From Marsupella aquatica (Eukaryota; Marchantiophyta): a stretch of DNA of 64,000 nucleotides. The notes beneath the pieces were generated by a model. The model saw nothing but the letters and a program-made list of their open reading frames with translations, had not been told where the DNA came from and did not search any database. Within the stretch, counting starts at the first letter, position 1, and each line of letters starts with the position of its first letter. This document shows, one piece after another, positions 33,246-44,733 of this stretch. Both the position numbers and the translations under genes were made by a program. Location: the NCBI GenBank assembly GCA_973895155.1, contig OZ316894.1, positions 14,012,001 through 14,076,000 on the forward strand. The letters run 5' to 3'.

Positions 33246-36200
33246 ATGGCTCCAAGGTTGCCTCTTCACAACCCATTTAGGATTAGGCATCATGATTCTA
33301 AATTGTGGATGCGTGAACAAGCCCGGGCCGCCCAAGGTAGGAGTAGGAGGATGAGATGCCCATGCACACAATGCCAAGGATTCAAGTCGTTGAGTTTGAA
33401 CACTGTGCACCTTCACCTGCTGCGGCATGAAAGGCACCCTCGGTGGAGGGTTTGGAATGTACCAGCAGAAGAAGACTCCTCTGATGAAGAGTGGAGAGCT
33501 GACTTTGTGGATTCTAATACAGCTAGGCGTAGAGCCTACGTAGAGCAGGACATAGACTGTGTAGAGGATGGTCCTGGGGTCCAACATGAGAACGTGGATG
33601 ACCAAGATGGAGATGCAGAGGCAGTCACTGAGGACGGTGGGATGGATGTCCCAAGAATGGTTCAAGAGATTTTTGAAGACCTTGATGCTTTTTACGACAC
33701 AGTGGAATCAGAAGAGGACAATGAACCGCAGCCACACATTGGCGACGGCCAAGCTCAACCTGACTTTGACATTGGGGAAGGTGCAGCAGAGAGGGAGTGG
33801 GTGTTTGGGGGCCCAAAACACATCAAAGAAGCTTGCATTCCTATCTACGAGGGGTCGAACTGCTCCAAGCTGGGTTTTGTCGTGTTGTTGTTGAACATCT
33901 GTGGCAATCACAATGTTCCCAATATATTTGTGACAGAGTTGTTGACCTTCCTGCGCCGAAATGTGTTACCAGATGGTAATTCAATTCCAAAAAATATGTA
34001 CGAGGCTAGGAAATTGATGTCTAACCTTGGGCTGAACTATGTGTCTATTGACGCATGCCCTGATGGGTGTGTTCTCTTTCGCAAAGAGCATGCAGATAAA
34101 TTGACATGCCCTCATTGTGGTAAGGACAGGTACAAGAATGTAGGGAAATGTACACACCCTGCCAAGGTTCTTCGTCATTTTCCTCTCATTCCTAGACTAC
34201 AACGTCTGTTTAGATGCCCTGCCATTTCCAAGCTGATGACATGGACTCCTGATAACAAGAGCAGTGATGGCCTGCAGTGTCACATTGGAGATTCCAACCA
34301 TTGGAAATTTGTTGATGAGAGGTGGCCACAGTTTGCTACAAAGAAGCGGAACTTTCGATTTGGTCTATCACTGGATGGAATAAACCCATTTGGAGACAAA
34401 AACAACCGTTATTCATGTTGGCCGGTTACGCTGCTAAATTACAACCTTCCCCCATGGATGACTACAAAGAGGTTTTTTGTCATGATGGTGCTGTTAATCC
34501 CTGGACCAGCTTCTGTGACCGAGCAATTCATAGATATCATGTTGGCTCCAGCAGTGGAAGAGTGGAAGACTTTGTGGATAGAAGGGGTGTTAACCCATGA
34601 TGTTCTGAAGGGGCTTCTTCGACCCAGCCCCTTTAGACTGCATGCAATTTGTTTGCTGGATATAGCAGATTACCCAGGCCATGGCATCATATCTGGACGA
34701 GTGACAAAGGGCTATGTGGGGTGCACACCATGTGGGAAAAATGTGACAAGTGAGTGGTCGCATGCCCTGCACAGTATGAAATTTCAGGGGCATAGAAGGT
34801 ATCTGCCTGTTGATCATCCTTACAGGCACACACGGTCTCAAATTGCACACTTCAACAACAAAACAGAGCTTCGTGGCCCACCACAGAGGGTCACCAGAGA
34901 GCAAGTCCTGAGGTGGGCAGCCAGGAAGGCTGATTGGGACAAGAGAAGTGCCACTGATCGAGAACCTGAGGATCCAGTGGTGAAACACGGTGTGAAAAGA
35001 CAGACCTTGATGGACTTGGAGTTGGAGTACTGGAGGGTAATGTACTTAGCCTCCAGCCCCTGTATGATTGCAATTTTAGATTGGAGCAATGGTGGATTGA
35101 TGTTGGTTACAATCCTCCTATGTGGTTAATTAGTGTTTCTGTTGTTGAATTCTTTGCTTTGTGGAGTGCAGGAATTCGAGCCCAGCAAACACAATGTGGA
35201 CGTCATGCACATTGAGAAAAATATTTGTGAGAGCTTGCTGAAGTTCTTGTCGGGTGAGAAAGATACAGGAGCAGTTCGAGCTGATATGCAACAGAAGGGG
35301 ATTCGCCCTCACCTTTGGTTGAAGCCCCATGCAAGCAATCCCAATGTACTTCTCAAGTTCCAAGCTCCCTATGTGTGCACACAGGATGAATGGAAGACAT
35401 TCTTGTATAGATTGAGCTGTCTGAAAGTGCCCTCTGGCTATGCTGGTGCCTTCAAGAAGCATATTACAAAGAATAAACTTGGCAGTATGAAAACACATGA
35501 CTACCATGTGTTGATGCAGCACATTCTGCCCCTATGCCTCAGAGGTCTCATGCAGAAACCAGTCCGTAATGTCATTCTTCGACTGTGCAATGTATTTCGC
35601 CGTATATGTGTGAAAGTGTGGGATCCCCAAGGATTGGAGCAGTTGAAGCAGGATGCTGCTTATGTCCTCTGTGACTTGGAGATATACTTCCCCCCTGCTT
35701 TCTTTGATGTTATGACTCATCTCCTAATCCATGTGGTAGAAGAGCTAGGGCAGTATGGGCCAGTCAGTACCAGAGGATGTACCCTATGGAGCGATACATG
35801 AAGTTGTTGAAAGGTCATGTGAGAACATACTACAGGCCAGAGGCTTCCATGGCATTGGGGTACATTAAGGATGAGACGTTGGGATTCCTAACAGAGTACA
35901 TGGCTGGGTCTGGTGAAGCTATGACAAGAGTTTGGAAATCTGGTGAAGATGATGGAGTGAGTGGCGAGGTTGTTGAAGGTGTGGGACGTGCTGTTCAGCT
36001 GCCTGTTGCGATTCGAGACAAGGCTCATTCATATGTGCTGGCAAACACAGAGCCTATGCAACCATGGTGGAGGTGAGTGATTGAATTGACTTGCCTTTGT
36101 TGTGATGCTTCTTGTCTGTTCCAAGGGTGATCTTAGGTTGTCATGTGTTGTTTAGACCTAACTATGCCTGTACCTCATAATGCAGGGAATATGATATGCA

Positions 36201-36945
36201 AAAAGCTGCACACTCTGGGCAGCAGGATCCCTTCCCATAGTTCGAGCAGTGGATTCGGGTGACAATTCGAGAGCATAGTAGACATCACCCAGATATGGAG
36301 AAGGATTTGTATCTTCTATCTGTGCCACCACGATTGTCTATTCTGACCTACAAACGGATGAGAGCTTATGGAAATCATTATCGAGTGAGGGATGAGCAGG
36401 GTGACCATTGTGTATCATATGATTGTGGTTTGATTTATGTGTTTGAGCAGAGAACCTCTGAAGAACAGAGGGGGTGGATGAAGATGGGTTACGTGGGGGA
36501 GTTGACCGACATTTGGGTGTTGAATTATGGTAACACAAGTGTCCCAGTGATATTGATGAAGGGATCATGGGTGAAATCAGAGTGGCAGAGACCAAGGGCC
36601 ACCATGAAGCGTGATCATGATGGGTTCTTGTTGGCCAATTTTAGGTCCAGAGTACCAGAATGGTCTGAGCCTTTTGTTTTCCCTAGCCAAGTTGAACAGG
36701 CTTTCTTTGCAGATGTGGAGGAGTCACATGGCTGGAGGGTGGTATGCCATAGCCAAGCACGGAACAGGCGGATGGATGGAAGTAAAGTAGAGTTCAGTTT
36801 GGATGACCATGCTGCATTCGAGCATCCTAGTCATGAGACTGTACTTCCAACTCGGGCAGGGACTGACTACATCCCCTTAACATTGAGAGAGACATATGAT
36901 GAACCTGGGCAAATGGAATATGATGAGGTTGATGATTTGCAATAG
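33246..36945 (+). pseudogene. CACTA TNP2-type transposase (Transposase_21), with lesions
   Basis: Three exons: 33246-35036, 35172-36072 and 36186-36945. Residues about 30-75 form the transposase-associated zinc motif (RCPCTQCQG with a downstream HLLRH). Next come an acidic spacer and the Transposase_21 core (about 195-530) with LTCPHCGKDRY, NFRFGLSLDGINPF and CLLDIADYPG. Exon 2 gives VDVMHIEKNICESLL and then the DUF4218-type block ending in MYPMERYMKLLKGH. Exon 3 gives the DUF4216-type block with YDCGLIYVF and VPVILMKGSWV. TNP2 cleaves the CACTA ends. Two lesions are visible: a one-base shift near 35765-35775, immediately before MYPMERYM, and a TAG at 36238-36240 before FEQWI. This copy is probably not autonomous unless these are sequencing errors. 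Confidence 0.9.
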
Positions 36946-37122
36946 GCAACAGCTGGCGATTGGCAAGTATGAGGTTGAGGATGACTACCTGCACAGAGTC
37001 ACATAACGGGAATTGCTGCCTGGAATGATGTTTAGGATAGTTGGATATGCATGAAATTGATTGATACTTTGAATTTAGTGTGCTGATTCTCCCTGTTTGG
37101 TTGTGGGTGCTGTGCAGAAGCT

Positions 37123-40100
37123 ATGGGGGAAGAGGGTGATGACATGGAGACAGACATGGGGCTTGGAGAGTGGGGTGAAGAGGAAAGATTGGATATGGAT
37201 GGAGACCCAGATGCAGGGGGCTCACAGAAAAATGCACCTGTGCAAGATGCACAGGGCCCTCATCAAGTCCCAGGTAGGTGGGCAGCTAGAGAGAAATCAC
37301 ATAATCCATACCCTAGAAGGAGCCAGAGTTATTGGCAAGGGACGCCTGATAATTATGATGATGACTATGATGGAGCAGAAGATGGATGGGATGAATATGA
37401 ACACCCAGAGCGTGGTAGAGACGGGTACAGAGGGCAATGGAAAGGTGAGGAGGATGATTGGACAAGTAAGTGCCTTGTGCTAGTGATTTTGTGATGGTAG
37501 TAGAGATTTAGCTCAATATGCACTTATCTGATGTGTAGCTAGGGCAAAGAGTTTATCTTACAGGTCCATGAGTGTGGCATGTACCTGTTGGTATGCAGAC
37601 TCTGATTGGGACAATCACGAAAACAACAAAGGCCATCCACATTCAGATAGGAGGCAATCATTCACAGGCGGGAGAAACGCCCCTAATTCATCAAGACAAA
37701 GCAATAGGACAGGTGGTCCAGAACCATCTATGCGCCAAGGGAGAGGTAACTTGGTCATTGCAGAATTGCTCTGAAGTCCACTGTATATTTGGCAGCGGGA
37801 TTTATGATTCATACTTACCTAATGTAAGTGACTGTAAATGGATCCTGTAAATGTGCAGGGACTCCAGGGAGGTTTGGACAATGCAATCCAGGCCGTGGGG
37901 GGAGATCAGGCCGTGGAGGGACCCCAGGCCGTGGGGGGACACCAGGCCGTGGAGGGACACCTAGTAGCGCTTCAGGGAGTACCAAGGCAGGAGACAGTAA
38001 CAAATTTGGTAAAGTAGAAGTGAATTCCGAAGGTTGGATAACTCCCACATGTGATGGTAAGAACCGTTGGCATTCTGACCTAAGAGGAGAAGTATTGCGT
38101 TGGTTAGATTTGAGCATTATAGAGTTTAGGAGTCAGAACAAAGCTGATTGGGCTGCTATCTGCAAGGACATTCTTGAACGGTGGGAGTATGTTGGTAATG
38201 ATGGTAAGGGCCCAGTTGAAGATTGCATATCAGATTATGCAATGAGGATTTTGAAACAAGAGAGGCATAGGTTGAAAAGGATGTGGATAGACAATGGTTC
38301 TAACAGGAGAATGCCACCACCCCCATCATTGGAACTGGATCAATGGACACGGTTAATCAAAGGGTTCATGTCGGAGGCTGGACAGAGCAAGAGTGAACTG
38401 ATGTCAAATGCTCGAGGCAAAGTGAAACACCTTTCACAGGTTGGGAGAGGAAGTTATGCTCCAGTGAAAGAACAATTGGTAAGGCAGTGACATGCCTGAT
38501 AGTAAGCCTCAAACTTATCATCTTGCTACCATTATTACATTTTCATTGACAATCAACACTTGGTTTCATTCATATGTATGTTGATGTGGACTGCAGAAGA
38601 AATTGACAGGTGAAGAACCATCAGCACAAGAAGTGAGAGAGGAGTTCATGAAACAAAGGAGTGAGGTGACAAGTGTAACTTCCAAACAGGTGATTATGTT
38701 GTAATTCTGTATGTTCTGTGACTATTTGGCCTTGAGCATCAGAAAGAAATGTAGTAGGAAGTAAGCAACCAGTTCTTGGGGACAGTTATCTGAGATATGT
38801 AAGCTGTGTTATGACAGGGAACTGTTACAACTCTCACAGAGATGTGTGAACGGTTGAAGTCATTAGAGTGTGGACTCCCTCGAGTGGAAAGTAAATTGGC
38901 TGATCGTTTGGATATTGTGGAGGCATCTATAGCGAACCTTCTTGCATCAGTGGAATCTAATTTCAAGCTTGTGATTGAAAAATTGGGTGGTTCCCAACCA
39001 AACAATGAGGGCAACATTGTACAAAGTGTGCCCTTGTTAACAAAAAAGGGAATTGGCAAATCTGACACAGGTATGGAAATGACACCGGCCCATTGTTCAT
39101 TGTGTCCTATGTTCAAATGTCAGAAGTAAGTTTTCATGAATTGAGTGAATGGTTTGAATGCAGGAAGAGTGGAGGCAGAGAAGGACCCTGTAATCAGTAA
39201 GCAGAAGGGCAAGAAGGTTGCTGAGACAGGTAACCTGCTATGATCCAATACATTACATTTGAAAAGTGCATGGAGTTTTGTGAAGCTTAAGCCGGTTGGA
39301 GGTAATCTTTTCTGTAAGAACTGGTTGGATGAACTGGGATCTGAAGTGACATCATGATTGATGTATCAGGTGATTCAAAGAGCAATAATGAAGAAGATGT
39401 GCCCAGTGCCTCAGTGACCATAGCCAAGGAGGTATCAGGTAAGCTGATGCTTTAAATTCCTCTATATGAATGTTGAGCAACAATTCAGTGGTTAATAGAT
39501 TCAACCTGAATATTGTGGTGTGTTTATTGATCAACAGAAGCAGACATGGAGCATATGGCAATGGCAAAGAAGGGGAAGAAGGCTGTTCATAATGGTAAGG
39601 AGATAGTGACAACTTTGTGGTTGGTGACATGTACATTTAGCACATGTGATGAGTGATTGACTTATGTTGGACATGACACTGAATTGTAGTTGATGCAGAG
39701 TTGACAGACTCTCAACCAAGTGGGAGTAGGGTGAAGCGACATCGAAACTTGGGAGCAACATTGGATGCAAGTAAGATTGTAGATGCTTCAATTGAAGCAA
39801 GTACAATGTTGGCAGATACTGAGATGATGTCGCAGGGAAATCCTGCTACACAATCAGAAGTGTCAAATATGGATGCAGATTCTTTGAAGAAGAGTGTAGC
39901 CAATTCTTGATCACCAGCACAAAACACTCGTGCCAAAGTCATGACTCGCAACCAAGGTATGAATAATGTCATGTATAAGCCACCCAGGAAAGCCAAGAAA
40001 AACAGCCAGGGTAAGGTGGAGGTGATAGCCACAGCAGAGCCAGTCCATAATCTTCTATCATGGGAGGATGACTCGCAGGTATGTGTGGGTACAGGCATTT

Positions 40101-40294
40101 TGCGACCGGATCATGCAAAATTCCATGGCAAAGTGGTCCCGGATGACCATGTAGTAGTGTTGTTGACTACAGTGATTGTATCTGATTGTAATTTGCCATT
40201 TCCGAATAGAGACGATGATCCACCTCAGGAAATAATTGCAGATGCAGTAGGATCTCTTATGCTCTGGCCATCAGAGTGTGTTAGTCTGCAGTGA
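37123..40294 (+). pseudogene. CACTA TNP1-like / Transposase_24-type protein
   Basis: Nine exons can be traced with consistent phases: 37123-37465, 37599-37745, 37859-38478, 38597-38689, 38818-39070, 39164-39229, 39370-39438, 39538-39594 and 39690-40294. The N-terminus is acidic. Exon 3 starts with Gly/Arg repeats of the type GRGGTP, an RGG-like nucleic-acid-binding stretch. It continues into the Transposase_24-type domain (SDYAMRILKQERHRLKRMW and KEQLKKLTGEEPSAQEV). A coiled-coil-like segment follows in exon 5. The C-terminus (GKVVPDDHVVVLL...PFPNRDD...AVGSLMLWP) is the usual end of such proteins. TNP1-like factors bind sub-terminal repeats. One in-frame TGA at 39908-39910 interrupts the last exon; it may be a lesion or be spliced out. 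Confidence 0.8.
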
Positions 40295-40824
40295 CTGAAT
40301 GCAAGTGTAGATAGCATCATGTGAATTGTGTCACATTTTGACATTGCCTTGGAAATATCCAAGAAATATTTGTACCAATTTTTCCATTTGGTAAAGAGGA
40401 TGAAGGAGACGTTGTGTGTGACATTGATATTTCTGAATTCTGTATGTATGAAACAAGTGATTGATGTCAAACTATGGCTCTATGGTGATTGTCTATGATA
40501 CTTAAATCTATTTTATCATTTCAGTATTAGTGTGTATGGTATAGAGGAATACGTTGTGACCTTCTTTGTAGTCTATGAAGTTTGAATCTGTGAATTCATA
40601 TTAGTGTACATGGTATAGAAGATGGATTTCTGAAACTATGTATTCTAATGTTAACATGATGAATGGTGAACTTATAGAGTGAGTTCATTCCAAGTACACA
40701 ATAAAACATGAATGCAATATGTTATTTGTGCACAAGAGTGGGTTCATTCCAAGTAGTATAGTGGGGTCTTCATCACTCATATCCAGTTGACATAAAAGAC
40801 TTATACATACCCCACAAAGTATAT
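40295..40824. other. CACTA 3' non-coding arm
   Basis: About 530 bp, AT-rich. A phrase of the type TTAGTGTGTATGGTATAGAGGA is repeated imperfectly (40527 and 40602), as is GAGTGGGTTCATTCCAAGTA (about 40678 and 40736). No gene. Confidence 0.5.
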
Positions 40825-41120
40825 TTAAAGACTACCCTCCATAACCTTTTTAGTCGTTCCCAACGACTCATCATCGCAGCCCATAAAAGACTAAAAACGA
40901 CTCACCAAAGCTACCCACACAAAGACTAAAATAGACTGAAAATCCAGTCTATTAAACGACTTATAAACCAGTTCTATAAAGGACTCAGTTGATTATAGTA
41001 ACAAAACATACGACTCGCAGTCCTATAAAGGACTAGAGTCCTTCCCAGTCGTTTCCAAGTCCTATACGGTACTGAATAGTCGTTTAATGGGGTCTAAATA
41101 CCCCCCGGTTTCTACTAGTG
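40825..41120. repeat. CACTA right terminus and sub-terminal repeats
   Basis: At least twelve short words (AAAGACTA, ACGACTC, AAGGACT, AGTCGTT) in both orientations within 290 bp, ending in the terminal inverted repeat. Inverted pairs such as AGTCGTTCCCAACGACT (40851-40867) can form small hairpins. Confidence 0.88.
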
Positions 41121-41123
41121 ATG

Positions 41124-44075
41124 GCAAGTAATTGATGGTGAACTTCAAGTCATGTCGGGAGAGATAGTGATTTTGAAGGGGCGCAGACAGAAGAATTTGT
41201 ATGTGTTGCAGGGCAATACAGTATGTGGAGAGGCCAATGTGACCAAGTCTCACGAGGAAATGACTCAACTGTGACATTCACGGCTAGGCCACATGAGTGA
41301 GAAGGGTTTGGCTATCTTGTAGAAGAATGGGCTCATTTCTGATTTGCAATCTTGTAAATTGGATTTCTGTGAGCATTGCATTTTTGGAAAGCAGCATTGT
41401 CGTGCTTTCGGTGTTGGAACTCATCATTCCAAAGCGGTTCTTGAGTACATATGTGACGTGTGGGGACCATCCCCGACTCCCTCACATTCTGGAAAATTGT
41501 ACTATGTATCCTTTATTGACGATTACTCAAGATTTGTATGGATTTATTTCATGACGCATAAATCTGATGTCTTGTCCATTTTTACAAAGTGGAAGACCCA
41601 AGTAGAGAATCAGACAGGAAACACGGTTAAGTGTTTGGATACAAGGGTGAAGAGTCTAAGGTCAGACAACGGCGGGGAGTACACTTCAATAAAATTTGAA
41701 GAGTACTGTGCAGAACAGGGGATAACTCGTCATCTCACCACAGTTTATACTCCACAGCAGAATGGTGTAGCTGAGAGGCTCAATCGAACACTATTGGAGC
41801 GGTCACGGAGTATGCTGAGCCAATCAGGTTTACCACAGGAATTTTGGGCAGAAGCTGTCAATACTGCAGTTTATTTGGTAAATCTTTCTCCTTCTAGTGC
41901 AATCAATTTTAAAATGCCGTTTGAAATGCGTTATAAGCGGCAAGCAGACTATCATGGCTTGGTAGTTTTTGGAAGTGATGCATATGCTCTCACACCAAAG
42001 CAGAATAGGACCATGTTGGATCCTACGTCCAAGAAATGTATTTTTCTTGGGTATCAGAGTGGTGTGAAGGCCTACAGGTTATGGGATCCTATTGCTTGTA
42101 AGCTCATTGTTAGTAGGGATGTTTCTTTCAATGAATCCAGATTATTGAAGGAGGGGGAGAATACTCAAGTCTCCCGTACTGACAAAGGAAAATCTCCTAT
42201 CCTGGATCTCGTTGAGGGGGAGATTGATCATGAAGTGCATGATCGGAGAGAAGGAGGTGCTCCAAGCATGGAGCTGGTTCTTGTGCTAGAGGAACAAAAG
42301 GAGTTTATTGATGCTGATGAGCAGCAAATGGATGTTGCTGAGCTTCAAATTGTACCAGTAGACGCAATTCAACCGGAGTCATCGTCTAGAAGAACATTTG
42401 GTCGTACTGTACGCGCTCCTCCTAGGTATGGACAGTGGGTTGATTCATCTCAACTGCAAGAGGATGATTTTGCAGCTGATGATGAGGGTGATGCGTTAAT
42501 TTTGGAAGAAGGGGAACCTTCTTCATTTCATGAGGCCAGTGCTTCAAAGGAGAAGCAGAAGTGGACTGCAGCAATGCAAACGGAGATGCAGTCACTAAAG
42601 GACAACAAAACTTGGGAGCTTGTTAAGCTGCCTAAGGGTCAGCAAGTGGTGGACAACAAGTGGATTTACAAGCTGAAGAATAATTCCACAGGAGGTGGAT
42701 CAAAGGTCTACAAGGCTAGGTTGGTAGCAAAGGGATTCACACAAGAGAAAGGTGTGGATTACAATGAGGTCTTCTCACCAGTTGCTAAGTACTCTACAAT
42801 ACGACTATTGTGTGTACTTGTTGTAATGTTTGGTCTGTTGCTAGATTAGATGGATGTTGTCACAGCTTTCCTCTATGGCACATTGGAAGAGGTGATCTTC
42901 ATGAGACAACTGCTAGGTTTTGTGTAGAGAGGACAGGAGGAATTGGTTTGCAGATTGCTGAAATCCTTGTATGGGTTGAAGCAGTCATCAAGACAGTGGA
43001 ACAAGCGGTTTGACGATTGGATTCGATCACAAGGTTTTCACAAAAGTGTATTTGACCCTTGTGTGTATTTGAAACCGGTGAAGAATATTGTCTTTGGGTT
43101 CATTGTTTTAGTACTTTATGTGGATGACATGCTTATTGCGGCCAATGATAGGTCTGAGATTGTTAAGCTTAAGGCACTGCTCAATGCAGAGTTTAAGATG
43201 AAGGACCTAGGGCCAACTAAGAGGATTTTGGGTATGGAGATCACTAGGGACTTGGAGGCTAGTAAGCTATGGTTGACACACAGCAGTTATGCGAGGAAGG
43301 TAATTGCTAGGTTCAACATGGGGGATAGCAAGCCAGTAAGTACCCTTTGGCTACACACTTCAAATTATCATCAGCTTTCTGTCCCACAGATGCGATAGAG
43401 AAGGGGCTGATGTCAAAGGTTCCTTATGATAAGGCAGTGGGAAGTCTCATGTATTTGATGACTTGCACTAGACCTGATCTTGCCATGGCTATGGGCAAGG
43501 TGAGTAGGTACATGTCAAATCCAAGGAAGGTACATTGGGAAGCAGTGAAGTGGATTATCAGGTACTTGAAGGGTACCGTGGATCATGGTCTTTTATTTGA
43601 TGCGAATGCAAAGAATGCTAGATCATTGATTGGCTATGTAGATTCTGACTATGGACAAGATTTGGACCGAAGGAGATCAACAACAGGATACGTGTTCACA
43701 CTTGGCGGTGGATGCATAAGTTGGAGGTCTACTTTGCAGAAGTGTATTGCTCAGTCTACTACAGAAGCGGAGTATGTTGCAGCTGCGGAAGCAGCAAAGG
43801 AAGCAATTTGGTTGGATAGACTTATCACTGAAATGGGATTGCCATAGGGGAATGTGAAGCTCCATTGTGATAGTCAAAGTGCGCTCCACCTTGCTGTGAA
43901 CCAGGTGATGGACAGCAGAGTGAAGCACATTGACGTCAGGGACCATTTTATCAGGCAGGGTGTGTCTGATAATTTGTTTGAGCTAGTCAAGATTGATGGT
44001 AAACTCAACCCGGCTGACGCATTTACCAAAGTGATTCCTTTGGAGAGTTTCTCTAGACATCGTGACGTATTGTAG
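41124..44075 (+). pseudogene. pol: Copia pol 3' part: integrase, reverse transcriptase, RNase H
   Basis: The frame resumes directly after the CACTA. The integrase zinc region (H..H..CKLDFCEHC, about 41275-41390) is followed by the catalytic core with SFIDDYSRFVWIYFM, LRSDNGGEY and the Glu in QQNGVAERLNRTLLERSRS. The longest open stretch is 41344-42849. The reverse transcriptase follows, with KWIYKLK, LVAKGFTQEKGVDY, and YVDDM near 43120. RNase H shows GYVDSDYGQD, AEYVAAAEAAKEA, DSQSALHLA and ADAFTKVIP. Stops at 41272, 41320, 42847, 42925 and 43845 and a frame break near 43370 inactivate it. Confidence 0.92.
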
Positions 44076-44269
44076 GTTTTGCAATTGCATCACAAGTAGA
44101 GTTTTCTTAACATTCATTGTAATTACTGATATATGCTCTTCCTCATTCCTATGTATAAGGCTACGGCTTAGTTCTGGTTTGCTCTAGTTAGAGAGGGAAA
44201 CCGGTTTGGTTTTTGTCCAGAACTTCCCGCTGAGGGATCATATACATTGGCAGTATTACTCTCCCCTAG

Positions 44270-44289
44270 ACCAGAGTCAAGGGGAAGAT
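44270..44289 (+). other. Copia polypurine tract
   Basis: AGTCAAGGGGAAGAT directly precedes the 3' LTR, as expected for the primer of plus-strand DNA synthesis. Confidence 0.85.
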
Positions 44290-44728
44290 TGTTGGGTATT
44301 TACTCTTATGTCTAGGTTAGGTATGACGTGATTGGTACAACAACGTGGGTTGGTACAACAACATGGGTTGGTATAACTACATGGTTAGGTACAACTACGT
44401 GATTAGGTACAACAATGTGGTTAGGTACAACTACGTGATTAGGTACAACAATATGGTTAGGTTAACTAAGTTACACACTATATCATAAGAGGCACGTGTG
44501 CTTGGAGATGTAGAACCAAGGCTCATTGTTATGGAGCCACTTGAGAGATAGGGAGAGCTTACACTGTGGAGACTCGATATAGCCGACGGGTTTAGAGTTC
44601 AGTAAAGCTCTCTTGTGTGTTCCCGTGGACGTAGCCTCAAGGAGGTGAACCACGTATCTCTTGTGTCGACTACTTGCATGTTGGATATGTCATGTGCTTA
44701 CCGTTGCGATTATCGTCTATACTCAACA
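44290..44728 (+). repeat. Copia 3' LTR
   Basis: 439 bp, TGTTGGGTATTTACTC to ACTCAACA, the same length as the 5' LTR and different at about 15 positions. Followed by the target duplication TAATT at 44729-44733. Confidence 0.95.
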
Positions 44729-44733
44729 TAATT

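Larger units (their letters stand above)
24565..41120 (+). mobile_element. CACTA (En/Spm) DNA transposon, 16.6 kb, with cargo genes
   Basis: The ends are CACTAGTAGAAACCGGGG at 24565 and its inverted form ending CTACTAGTG at 41120. The terminal repeat continues imperfectly into ATTTAGACC, about 30 bp in all. The 3-bp duplication ATG lies at 24562-24564 and 41121-41123. Sub-terminal regions carry many AAAGACTA, ACGACT and AAGGACT words in both orientations, the expected binding sites for a TNP1-like protein. All recognised genes are on the plus strand: PHD, BRCT, F-box-like, TNP2 and TNP1-like. The element interrupts Copia pol without loss of Copia sequence. Confidence 0.95.
22094..44728 (+). 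mobile_element. Copia LTR retrotransposon, interrupted by a CACTA element
   Basis: Two 439-bp LTRs, a primer-binding site, gag, protease remnant, integrase, reverse transcriptase, RNase H and a purine tract occur in Copia order. Without the CACTA insert and its 3-bp duplication the element is about 6.08 kb, normal for the superfamily. The integrase-before-RT order and ADAFTKVIP near the RNase H end suggest a Tork/Tnt1-like lineage (inference). In-frame stops at 24269, 24458, 41272, 41320, 42847, 42925 and 43845, plus a frame break near 43370, show that this copy is inactive. The LTRs differ at about 15 of 439 positions by eye, 13 of them transitions. Confidence 0.95.

Noticed and set aside
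34891-35522. Minus-strand frames opposite the CACTA transposase
   Set aside because: Shadows of the plus-strand coding exons; the plus strand carries the recognisable domains.
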